Shown here: one piece after another, positions 31,537 through 39,781 of the stretch | How positions within the stretch are numbered: position 1 is the stretch's first letter | How the letters are laid out: every line of letters begins with the position of its first letter | Source: a virus | IMG/VR virus record: IMGVR_UViG_3300019863_000024 | Span: 1 to 58,956 of that record | Length of the DNA stretch: 58,956 nt | Direction: 5' to 3' (one strand) | The notes under the pieces: generated by a model | What the model was told of the DNA's origin: nothing | The model's input: only the letters and a program-made list of their open reading frames with translations | The model's database searches: none | Program-made: the position numbers and the translations under genes

Positions 31537-32139
31537 ATGAATGAATTAATTAAAGTATTTGATGATGCAGTGTTACCTATAGAGGTAATTAATGAAAAAG
31601 AGTTTATGGTAAACGTTAGTGGTATTGCTAATAAGTATGGTAAACGATTTAAGGATTGGAAAGATTCTGCTAGAGTTTCAGAATTACTTAAGATAAGAGA
31701 AAATTCGCATAACTTAAAGCAAACTGAACTTATACTTATTAGTGGTAATACACAAAAAGTACATAATAGTATGTTGGTATCTTTCGCAAGATTTATATCA
31801 CCAGAGTTTGAGGTATGGTGTGATGATACTATCTATGAGATTCTCACTGAGTCTAAAGATAAGGAGATTAAGAGACTCAAAGAAGAACGTAAGTTATGTA
31901 TGGTAGATGCTAATGGTTACTCATCTATCAGAGGTATTGCACAACGTAGTGACTATACCGAGTCTCAGATACAAAGGTTCTTTGTTAAGCTTGGAGCTAT
32001 TGAGGACTCTATTAGACCAACAAAGTATTGGTATATGAAAGATGATAATAATGGTCTATTAATGAGTAGAGGAGAGTTTCAAACTCCTTATATAAAGCTA
32101 GATAAAGCTATTAGACTACTAGACCAATACTATAAATAG
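31537..32139 (+). CDS. KilA-N-like regulator, cassette 3
   Basis: 200 residues. N-terminal KilA-N-like region: VNVSGIANKYGKRFKDWKDS, then ISGNTQKVHNSMLVSFARFISPEFEVWCDDTI, equivalent to NATEVAKSYGK...W and HPDLVISFARWVNPKF of cassette 1. The C-terminal half (about 115-200) has KLCMVDANGYSSIRGIAQRS, parallel to the KIYDDGSMSVRGI segment of cassette 1, and a final helix. It begins MNELIK. AGGA is close to the ATG. Probable DNA-binding regulator; the His before DLVI is changed (HNSMLVSF), so its DNA target may differ. Confidence 0.65.
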   Translation: MNELIKVFDDAVLPIEVINEKEFMVNVSGIANKYGKRFKDWKDSARVSELLKIRENSHNLKQTELILISGNTQKVHNSMLVSFARFISPEFEVWCDDTIYEILTESKDKEIKRLKEERKLCMVDANGYSSIRGIAQRSDYTESQIQRFFVKLGAIEDSIRPTKYWYMKDDNNGLLMSRGEFQTPYIKLDKAIRLLDQYYK

Positions 32140-32147
32140 ACTATTCA

Positions 32148-32176
32148 CATACTTATTAAGTTAAGTATGTTATACT
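32148..32176 (+). promoter_or_regulatory. Cassette 4 hairpin-promoter (loop TTAAGT)
   Basis: CATACTTA-TTAAGT-TAAGTATG, a perfect 8-bp stem 9 bases after the stop at 32139, then T-TATACT (32171-32176). TTAAGTT is exactly 8 bases before TATACT. It restarts transcription into the virion genes at 32317. Confidence 0.75.
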
Positions 32177-32316
32177 AATACTACCTACATTACAATTAAA
32201 ACCTGGTGTGTAGGGAAATCTACCAATTTACTTACTTTACCTTACTTTCCTATTAAACCACTAATTAAGACTTCATACAGTATAATGAGTTCAAACTAAC
32301 AATAAAGGATAGACCT
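32177..32316 (+). ncRNA. Leader upstream of the 201-residue virion gene
   Basis: Leader of about 140 bases with a small GTAG-GGAAAT-CTAC hairpin and a pyrimidine-rich middle. A second promoter-like box inside it (TTAAGAC, 9 bases, TATAAT at 32281-32286) lies close to the gene. The promoter-to-ATG distance (146) matches the regulator cassettes although the gene is not KilA-N. Confidence 0.4.
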
Positions 32317-32922
32317 ATGGAAATAAAATTTGAGGATATTAGTGTTGAATACATTAACTCATTAGATAAGCAAAAAGAGTTACAAGATATCTTACTATCA
32401 GCGTTTAATAAGACAAGTGTCCCATTTGCTAAGAACCCTAAGAACCCTAAAACTGATGATTTAAAAGCTTATATGATTGGACTCTATGTAGCAAAGATTG
32501 AATCTATCGAAGAAGCTAAACGAGCTAAAGAACTAGCTGAACTAAGTAAAACTTCTGAGGGTAAAGCTAAGAGTAGACGAGAGAGACTTCAAGAAGCTAC
32601 TAAATTAGTTCCTGTAATTATTTCTGATTCAAACCCTAATCAAACTTTAGATGATTCATCAGGTATTGCTGAGTTTAAGACTTATGGTAATGATGAGATA
32701 GGTTTACATACTAGATTAGTAGTATTTGATGTACCATGGTTACTCCCTAATGCATTACTTGATAGCATGAGACAAGCTACTTATTCGAAGTTTGTTCAAA
32801 GAGGTAATAGTGTTATGCAAATTGCTCCTACACCAAGATATAGTATTCAAGAACTCCCTATGTTAACTCCAGAAGATATAGAAAAAATGAAGAAGATTAA
32901 AGCTACAATGGAAAACTATTAA
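32317..32922 (+). CDS. Virion protein, N4 gp55-like position
   Basis: 201 residues, not recognised. N-terminal helices (ISVEYINSLDKQKELQDILL), a Lys/Glu-rich middle helix (EEAKRAKELAELSKTSEGKAKSRRERL) and a C-terminal beta/alpha part (IGLHTRLVVFDVPWLLPNAL). It is the first of a run of virion genes between the capsid gene and the virion RNA polymerase gene, where N4 keeps its internal and minor head proteins. AAAGGA precedes the ATG. Confidence 0.5.
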   Translation: MEIKFEDISVEYINSLDKQKELQDILLSAFNKTSVPFAKNPKNPKTDDLKAYMIGLYVAKIESIEEAKRAKELAELSKTSEGKAKSRRERLQEATKLVPVIISDSNPNQTLDDSSGIAEFKTYGNDEIGLHTRLVVFDVPWLLPNALLDSMRQATYSKFVQRGNSVMQIAPTPRYSIQELPMLTPEDIEKMKKIKATMENY

Positions 32923-32938
32923 TAGTAAAGGATAACTC

Positions 32939-34540
32939 ATGCCTATAGTTACAAACCACCCTAATGCCGAAGTAGATAGCGTAGACTTTAATACAATATT
33001 AGATAGTCTACCTGATGCTTTAGATATACCTACAGATTTAGGTAAACTTGATGACTTAATTTCTAAACTTACTGATAGTAATAATAGGATTTCAAGTGAG
33101 AAATTAATTGGAGAGGGTACATTAGAGGATGGTGGTTTAGTAGGCTCATTACTTCATTTATTAAGAGCTCATAGTGTTGCATCTTTAAAGTCTGGAGAGT
33201 TAACTAAAGCTAACTTAGGTGAAGTATACTCAGGTCTTTTAAATGTTGCTACAGATACAGCTGTTAAGATGTTAACTTCAAGTTCTACAGAGTTACAAAC
33301 TGCAACTGAAGCCTTATCAAGAGCTATTATGGCTAAGATTAGTATAAATGAAGAAGTTGCTAAGTTACAGTATGAAAAGTATAAAGTAGCTGGAGAAGCT
33401 TACAAATTAGAAGTATTAAACCCTTTAACAAGAGAACAACTTAAAGAGACTAATGAAAAGCTTCATATAGACCATGAGATAGCTAAATATACCTACGATT
33501 ATATCTTACCTGAGGATTTAGGTGCTAAGGTAAAGAATAACAGTCTATTAGATATTAATTATAAAGAGAGAGAGTACTCCTATACAAATATACTACCATT
33601 AGACAAGTCTATCAAAGATAAACAGATAGATGATATGACTGTTGGAACCAGTATCAAAGAGTATAACTTATCAGATATGTTACCTACTGACAAAGAAATC
33701 AAATTAAAACAAATTGATGATTTAGCTAAAGATACATCTATTAAAGACTATAACCTTACTAATATTCTCCCAGCTGATAAAGATATGAAGTTAAAACAGA
33801 CTCAAGGTATAGAGAAAGATACATCCATTAAAGATTATAACTTAACAAATATCTTACCTTTAGATAAGAGTATGAAAGAAGATCAGATTGCTGATTTAGC
33901 TAAAGAGACAGAAATTAAAAGTTATAATTTAACTAATATACTCCCTTTAGATAAGAATTTCAAGACAAATCAAGTTGCTGACTTAGCTAAAGATACTGCT
34001 ATTAAAGACTTTAATCTAACAAATCTTCTACCTTTAGATGAAAGCCTTAAAAATAATCAGATTAGTGACTTAGCCAAGAGTACAGAAACTAAAGCATATA
34101 ACTTATCAGATATACTACCAGCACAGAAAGATAAACTATTGGCTGATAATGGTCTTGTAACACAAAACACCACTAATGCAGCAACACAGAATGACATCCT
34201 TGGTATAGAGAAGTTAATTAAAGATTATTATCATACTAACATTCAACCTGAAGAGTATTCACTATCTAAAGCAAAAGCATTCATAGAGGAAGTTAATGCA
34301 GGAGAGTATGTTGTAGCTGACTCTTTACCTTATAAGAAGATGCAACAAATAGATGTTCAAACATCACTATATGATAGACAGATAGGAACTTATGATGATG
34401 TTAAGTATCAAAAGTTATTAAATACTATTATGAATTATAACTCCATGATTTTCCCTGACAATACTGCAACTGATAAGTTATTACCTTGGGCTGTAGATCA
34501 TACAAATAGTCTTAATATCTATAACACTTTAATGGGTTAG
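32939..34540 (+). CDS. Virion protein with 29-residue tandem repeats
   Basis: 533 residues. The middle (about residues 184-398) holds seven full 29-residue repeats and a partial eighth, consensus YNLTNILPLDKSxKxxQIxDLAKDTxIKD, with the strongest conservation at Y-N-L, I-L-P and D-L-A-K. Flanking parts are helical: an N-terminal SLLHLLRAHSVASLKSGELT-type region and a C-terminal helix that ends the protein. Such regular helical repeats form rods or a lattice lining the portal or head. It may be an ejected core or tail-needle protein; no family is recognised. Confidence 0.55.
   Translation: MPIVTNHPNAEVDSVDFNTILDSLPDALDIPTDLGKLDDLISKLTDSNNRISSEKLIGEGTLEDGGLVGSLLHLLRAHSVASLKSGELTKANLGEVYSGLLNVATDTAVKMLTSSSTELQTATEALSRAIMAKISINEEVAKLQYEKYKVAGEAYKLEVLNPLTREQLKETNEKLHIDHEIAKYTYDYILPEDLGAKVKNNSLLDINYKEREYSYTNILPLDKSIKDKQIDDMTVGTSIKEYNLSDMLPTDKEIKLKQIDDLAKDTSIKDYNLTNILPADKDMKLKQTQGIEKDTSIKDYNLTNILPLDKSMKEDQIADLAKETEIKSYNLTNILPLDKNFKTNQVADLAKDTAIKDFNLTNLLPLDESLKNNQISDLAKSTETKAYNLSDILPAQKDKLLADNGLVTQNTTNAATQNDILGIEKLIKDYYHTNIQPEEYSLSKAKAFIEEVNAGEYVVADSLPYKKMQQIDVQTSLYDRQIGTYDDVKYQKLLNTIMNYNSMIFPDNTATDKLLPWAVDHTNSLNIYNTLMG
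33488..34132 (+). repeat. Coding tandem repeat, 87-base units
   Basis: Seven full units of 87 bases plus a partial one encode the 29-residue repeats. Protein is better conserved than DNA, so the repeats are maintained by selection on the protein and not by recent duplication. Confidence 0.75.
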
Positions 34541-34553
34541 AGGTTACTCATTT

Positions 34554-37151
34554 ATGGGCTTATTCTCAGGTAAAAAGGTTACTACTATTGGTGTATCAGC
34601 ATTAGACCTAGGAGTAAGTGGTTATAATGCATATTATGCCTTTAGGAAGAACTTACTCTTTGCTGTAGAGCCTAGTATAAATCCTATAGAACGTTTCCAA
34701 GAAGAAATGTTTAAATACAAACAAAGTGTTAAACATGCATATTCAAGTGCTAGGCTAAGTCAGTATGGAATAGACCCTATTGAGACTACTACGACTATAT
34801 CTAAGACTCCTACAGTTGTTAACTTCTTTAAAGATAACCCTAGTTATTACAATCTTAAATATCCTGACTTTATCATACCTAGGAGTATTGATTGGCAAAC
34901 TACAGTAGCTACTGATCCTTTTGATCCTAATGAAGCTCCAGCAGTACAAAGAGGTATAGATGGTCGTGATACTTGGATTCCAGTTCATATCGACTCATTA
35001 AACGAAGATGGGTATGCTCAACATGAATTAAGTGATGCTTATGATCCAGACTCTGGTGTTAGTACTCCTGAGAACTTTTATCTTGTGTATGATTCTCAAT
35101 CTTATGATGACACAACAAGAGTGTTTACAACCTCCTTTAGATTATATCAAAGACCTCAAGATAGTAATGATGTAAATCTTATAGAGACACATACTGATGA
35201 TACTTATGACTTAACAGATTATGTCTTTAAAGGTATCTCTGTATTTACTACTGGGTTTAATCAAGGTGAAGTAATACTCAGAATGGGTGTAGATATAGAT
35301 ACTTCGACACAATCCTTTTCAGTTACACAACAATATGAACCTTTAATATCATTGAAAGAAGCTAATAAGGCTACTCTAGCAGACTATGGAGGTGGTAACT
35401 TAACAGATGAAGAGAAACTAAAAGCTTTCTATCAAAATAAGATATTAGAGAGTATAGGTATGAACTTTGATTCTGCAAAACCTTATTTAGATAATGATAA
35501 GATTACTGATTTGAAAGTAGGAATGATTTTTAACTTGAACACTATTAATGAGAATAGAGGTGTTATACATAGTTTTTTCAATAACTTAGAGATATTTTCA
35601 AATCAAGAAGACTCTTCATACATAGGTAGTGATCACATTTATGAACCTACTTATTATCCTATTCATGAGTTAACTACTATTAAATTACCATTGAGTGATA
35701 TGACTTTAGAAGTATCATTTCAGCTAGAACGGTTTACAAGAGATTCAATATCTTTAGCTATCAATGAGAAGTTAAGATGTAAATTAAAATTAATCTCAAA
35801 TGATACAATGGACAATATCAACTCACCTGAGATGGTAAGTGTTTATGAAGATTTGTATGGTGCAGGTTCATCAGATGGTTTAACTGTGTTTGAAATGAGA
35901 AATGATGTAATAGCTGATTATAATAGCTCAAGTGACCCTAGTGATGCTCTTAAGGAAGCTTATGGGTTATTACCTACAATTAAACAATTAAGTGCTTTAT
36001 ATGACATTATAGACACTGTGCTATACATCCCTGAGTTTACAAATACAACTGATATAGAAGACTTCTTGGTTTCTTTAGATCCTGATACTTATACAGGGTA
36101 TAGTGTTACATCCTATAGGTATATTAGTGCCTCTACCAACTCTAACTTTAAGTATGAAGTTATTGAACAATCTGTAACTACCTTATCTCACTATACAGAC
36201 TTTAATAATGTAGATAATTGTGCTAAGTATATAATTAGAAGAACTGATGACTCTACAGATTCAGAAGTAATTTATGTATTATGTGGATTAAAAATGAGAT
36301 ATTATGACTCATCAGGACATGATTATACAAGTTATGGTCAGATAGGTTCAACTACTCCTTTCTTTATGCCTGTAAGATATGGTGCTTTAGATAATATACC
36401 ATTCTTTGACTATATAGAATCAAAAGATGCAATGTTAAATGGTATTGTGTTCACAGTCCAAGTAGTAAAGTTAAAATGGTATCAGACTGGGATATTTAGA
36501 GTAGTGTTACAGATAGTATTAGTGGTTATTGCTGTTGCCATAGAGATAGCTACATCAGGTACAGCTACAAGTATAGCAACTGTTCTATTGTCCACAGCTG
36601 AGAGCTTAGCAGTAGCTTTTGCTATAAGTACTGTTGTTACAGAAGTAGCTAAAGCATTTAATATAGATTCATCTATTGTTCAGATAGCCTTAGCTGTAGT
36701 TGAAGCTTATTTTACATCAGATACTACTAATTTATTTGAATCATTAGGGTTATTAATTGCTGACCAAGCATTAAAGTATCAAACTATACAATATCAACAA
36801 GATACTGAAAGGTTAATAGCTCAACAGAAAGAGATAGATAGAAAGTTAAAACTTATTCAATTAACTGCACAGAGTAGTGACAAGAAGATAAAACCTTGGG
36901 CTATCTTAGAGAACATTATAAATAGTCAAGATGCAACTTCTACAAGTGACTCAAGTATTAACTTATCCATGCAAAAACTAGAAGAGGCTATGGAAAGGAG
37001 TAAATACTCAGTAGAACCTGAAGTTAGAGGTGTTACTTACGACTTACAATCATCAGCTTTCTCTACTCTTAATCATGCTGAAAGACAGTATAGCATAGAA
37101 TATCAAATAGGTATTGTTAATAATTCATTTGGTGACAATACAAACTTATAA
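34554..37151 (+). CDS. Large internal/ejection protein with hydrophobic segment
   Basis: 865 residues. The N-terminal three quarters is a mixed alpha/beta virion protein. At about residues 645-700 lies a long hydrophobic stretch (FRVVLQIVLVVIAVAIEIA, ATSIATVLLSTAESLAVAFA), then a helical C-terminus with Gln/Lys/Glu. This pattern of a soluble body plus a glycine/alanine-rich hydrophobic segment is typical of podovirus internal core proteins that insert in the host membrane during DNA ejection. Located four genes upstream of the virion RNA polymerase, as N4 internal proteins. AGAGG precedes the ATG. Confidence 0.55.
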   Translation: MGLFSGKKVTTIGVSALDLGVSGYNAYYAFRKNLLFAVEPSINPIERFQEEMFKYKQSVKHAYSSARLSQYGIDPIETTTTISKTPTVVNFFKDNPSYYNLKYPDFIIPRSIDWQTTVATDPFDPNEAPAVQRGIDGRDTWIPVHIDSLNEDGYAQHELSDAYDPDSGVSTPENFYLVYDSQSYDDTTRVFTTSFRLYQRPQDSNDVNLIETHTDDTYDLTDYVFKGISVFTTGFNQGEVILRMGVDIDTSTQSFSVTQQYEPLISLKEANKATLADYGGGNLTDEEKLKAFYQNKILESIGMNFDSAKPYLDNDKITDLKVGMIFNLNTINENRGVIHSFFNNLEIFSNQEDSSYIGSDHIYEPTYYPIHELTTIKLPLSDMTLEVSFQLERFTRDSISLAINEKLRCKLKLISNDTMDNINSPEMVSVYEDLYGAGSSDGLTVFEMRNDVIADYNSSSDPSDALKEAYGLLPTIKQLSALYDIIDTVLYIPEFTNTTDIEDFLVSLDPDTYTGYSVTSYRYISASTNSNFKYEVIEQSVTTLSHYTDFNNVDNCAKYIIRRTDDSTDSEVIYVLCGLKMRYYDSSGHDYTSYGQIGSTTPFFMPVRYGALDNIPFFDYIESKDAMLNGIVFTVQVVKLKWYQTGIFRVVLQIVLVVIAVAIEIATSGTATSIATVLLSTAESLAVAFAISTVVTEVAKAFNIDSSIVQIALAVVEAYFTSDTTNLFESLGLLIADQALKYQTIQYQQDTERLIAQQKEIDRKLKLIQLTAQSSDKKIKPWAILENIINSQDATSTSDSSINLSMQKLEEAMERSKYSVEPEVRGVTYDLQSSAFSTLNHAERQYSIEYQIGIVNNSFGDNTNL

Positions 37152-37178
37152 TAAATAATTACTCACAAAGGATAACTC

Positions 37179-37739
37179 ATGAGTTCAGAATCATACTTTA
37201 GACCTACAACATTCAATGGTGTCGCAACTGGAGTTCAACAACCAGCATCAGACATTAGTTCATCAGCATTTAATGGAGATACCTCTTTTGGTCAATACAA
37301 GTCTCCATCATTCTTACAAAGTAATAATAATTATAACAATAGTGGTAGTAGTAATAGTAGTGGTATAGACACTCTAGGAGCTATAAACTCAGGAGCATCT
37401 ATACTTAGAACTCTAGGTGGTTTATGGTCTGCTCATGAACAGAATAAGATGGCTAAGCAAGAGTTTAACTTTAATAAAGATGTATTTAACAAACAATGGA
37501 CTGCATATCAGGAAGACAGACAAAGGAAACATGATTTTGAGGATAGTGTAGGAGACCAATATGATAGAGTTAATCATACAGGTAAGTATGCAAAAGACAC
37601 TACTAAAACTCCAGTAACTACACAACAAGCTCAAAGTAAAGAAAGAGGTACAGCTTCACCAGTTACTTCTTTAAACAATCAAAAGACTAAAGAGGTACAA
37701 TATACTAGACCTAAAAATCAAAATGTTTTAAAAGGATAA
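37179..37739 (+). CDS. Small internal virion protein
   Basis: 186 residues. The N-terminus is Ser/Asn-rich and disordered (SNNNYNNSGSSNSSGIDTLG), the middle helix (AHEQNKMAKQEFNFNKDVFNKQWTAY) is of the kind found at the start of podovirus minor virion proteins, and the C-terminus is Lys/Gln-rich. It precedes two proteins of the internal core and is spaced by AAAGGATAACTC before the ATG, the same spacer used by neighbouring genes at 32939 and 37743. Confidence 0.5.
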   Translation: MSSESYFRPTTFNGVATGVQQPASDISSSAFNGDTSFGQYKSPSFLQSNNNYNNSGSSNSSGIDTLGAINSGASILRTLGGLWSAHEQNKMAKQEFNFNKDVFNKQWTAYQEDRQRKHDFEDSVGDQYDRVNHTGKYAKDTTKTPVTTQQAQSKERGTASPVTSLNNQKTKEVQYTRPKNQNVLKG

Positions 37740-37742
37740 GTC

Positions 37743-39767
37743 ATGGCTATTAAAGATTTTATAAGACCTCCATCAGGACAAATTAGAGCACCTCACCTTT
37801 CTAGTTATGGTGATGCTTTTGCTCCATTAACAGATCATATTCAAAGATTAGTAAATGCAAGAAATAAGAAAGAAGCAGTTCAAAAACAGATGGACTTTCA
37901 AATTGCTAGAGATAAAGCAAGACAAGACTTTCAAGCTAGAATGCAAGATGATAATCAAGAGTTTCAAAGTAATCAACAAAATACTAGGATTCAAGCTAGT
38001 GTTAATGCAGCTAAGGAACTACAAAAGAATCATGTAATCAATGCTGCAACTAACCATAGATATGATGTAGATAATAATAAAAGAAATTATAGAAACCAAG
38101 TGAACCTTAAAGGCATTGCTCATAAATATGATGTAGATAATAGTCAAAGAAACTTTAGAAACCAAGCAAACCTTAGAAGTATTGATCATAACTATCGTAT
38201 GGAAGATGCTCAAAATGCATATAATAATCAAGTGAATCTTAGGGAAATTAACCATAACTATGATATGGAAGACAGAGCTAAAGCTTACGACAATCAAGTG
38301 AATCTTAAAGACATACAACATAACTACGATGTAGAGGATAGAAACACTGCTTATGATAATCAAGTTAATTTAAGTAATATTCGACATAACTATGCTGTGG
38401 AAGATAGAGCTACAGACTATAACAATCAAGTAAATCTAAGAGGCATTGATCATAATTATAGAGTAGAAGATGCAGACAGAGCGTATGACAACCAAGTCAA
38501 TCTTAGAGGTATCGATCACAACTATAGGGTTGAAGATGCAGATAAAGCATATAACAATCAAGTTAACCTTAGGGGTATTGACCATAATTATAAAGTAGAA
38601 GACGAAGATAGAGCATTTGGTAATCAAGTTAACTTGGATAGTGTTAGGCATACTTATGACATAGATAAAATCAATGCTACAGCTGAAAAACAAAAAGAAA
38701 TGGCTAACCTTGCATTATCAAATAATAAAAAGCTAATTAACTTCAAGAATGGTTTAACAGAAAAAGCAAATAAGACTTATAGTAAGTTTCTTGAACCCTC
38801 TATTGTTTACTCTAAACCTAACGATGTTGCTACTAAAGAGGCTACAGTTAAAGCTCAATCTATCTCAGAGCCTAAGGTTAAAACATTATCAGATTCCTTT
38901 AATAAGAAGATTAATTCTGTTAGTAAGAAGTTAGGTATATCCTATGAAGATTACAATAAGAATAAAGATAAAGTAGACTCTCTCATAAAATCTACAGGAC
39001 TGACTTTAAAAGACTTTAAAGCAACTAAAGGAAGTTATACAACAAAGTATGGTAGTGTAATAGACTTATCAAAACCATCAGAAGCAGAAGATACAGTATC
39101 TTCTCTAACTGAATCAATATCTTCAGACTCTAAGAAGTTAAAATTTTTAGCTAAAAAGGGTTTAACTTATAGAGATGCATCATTCAGAAAGATAAGAGAT
39201 AGTATTGATAAGAAAACTGAAAAGGTTAATAATATTTACAAGTTAATTAACAATCCTAACCTTATTGAAGTAGCAAAAGCTTCTAAAGTATTTAAACCTA
39301 TAGAGTCAAAGTTTAATAAAGCTAGAGAGGCTATCAAAAAAGATGCATTTCGGTCTATAGGTATTAAAGACTATAAGCATTTACCAACTGATAATAAACC
39401 ACATATTGATTATGAAGCTACTATTCAAAGAAAGGCTGATAACCTAAAACAAGCTATGGCTAAAGGTGCTCCTAAGACTATAATATCTTTTTTACAAAAG
39501 GATTTAAGTAACTTACAGAAAGTTAATGCTAGTGCTCAAAAGCAAGTAGTATCAAAGAATAATACTCAACAAAATATTATTAAGAATACAAGGATCTCTA
39601 GTATTAACAGCTCTATAGCATCAGCAAGAGATGAACTTAAGGCTATTAACACTCAAAGAGCTAAGGATGATGGAGATATCAGTGAGAGCAATAAGAAAAG
39701 AATACTAGACTTAAAGAGAGAAATTAAAAAGCTTAATGCAGAAAAAGCTTCTGAAAAAATGAATTAG
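37743..39767 (+). CDS. Virion protein with 22-residue tandem repeats
   Basis: 674 residues. Residues 105-302 are nine repeats of 22 residues, consensus HNYRVEDADRAYDNQVNLRGID, with a start of a tenth. H-N-Y, E-D, N-Q-V-N-L are nearly invariant. The rest is helical and Lys-rich, e.g. KKLGISYEDYNKNKDKV and a C-terminal Asn/Lys coiled coil. A repeat of 22 residues, twice 11, suggests a right-handed coiled coil or long rod, as in structural needle or core proteins. It lies 14 bases before the virion RNA polymerase gene, so it may form the ejected polymerase's channel or scaffold. Confidence 0.6.
   Translation: MAIKDFIRPPSGQIRAPHLSSYGDAFAPLTDHIQRLVNARNKKEAVQKQMDFQIARDKARQDFQARMQDDNQEFQSNQQNTRIQASVNAAKELQKNHVINAATNHRYDVDNNKRNYRNQVNLKGIAHKYDVDNSQRNFRNQANLRSIDHNYRMEDAQNAYNNQVNLREINHNYDMEDRAKAYDNQVNLKDIQHNYDVEDRNTAYDNQVNLSNIRHNYAVEDRATDYNNQVNLRGIDHNYRVEDADRAYDNQVNLRGIDHNYRVEDADKAYNNQVNLRGIDHNYKVEDEDRAFGNQVNLDSVRHTYDIDKINATAEKQKEMANLALSNNKKLINFKNGLTEKANKTYSKFLEPSIVYSKPNDVATKEATVKAQSISEPKVKTLSDSFNKKINSVSKKLGISYEDYNKNKDKVDSLIKSTGLTLKDFKATKGSYTTKYGSVIDLSKPSEAEDTVSSLTESISSDSKKLKFLAKKGLTYRDASFRKIRDSIDKKTEKVNNIYKLINNPNLIEVAKASKVFKPIESKFNKAREAIKKDAFRSIGIKDYKHLPTDNKPHIDYEATIQRKADNLKQAMAKGAPKTIISFLQKDLSNLQKVNASAQKQVVSKNNTQQNIIKNTRISSINSSIASARDELKAINTQRAKDDGDISESNKKRILDLKREIKKLNAEKASEKMN
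38055..38648 (+). repeat. Coding tandem repeat, 66-base units
   Basis: Nine 66-base units encoding the 22-residue repeats. The regularity also opens long spurious frames on the opposite strand (38019-38363, 38436-38693), which I reject as genes. Confidence 0.8.
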
Positions 39768-39781
39768 AAAGGGTCTTCAAT

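Noticed and set aside
38055-38648. Regular 66-base repeats resembling a CRISPR array
   Set aside because: They are coding units with no unique spacers; the protein repeat explains them.
38019-38693. Long antisense frames opposite the 22-residue repeats
   Set aside because: They come from the periodic DNA of the repeats, lack ribosome-binding sites and give low-complexity hydrophobic products.
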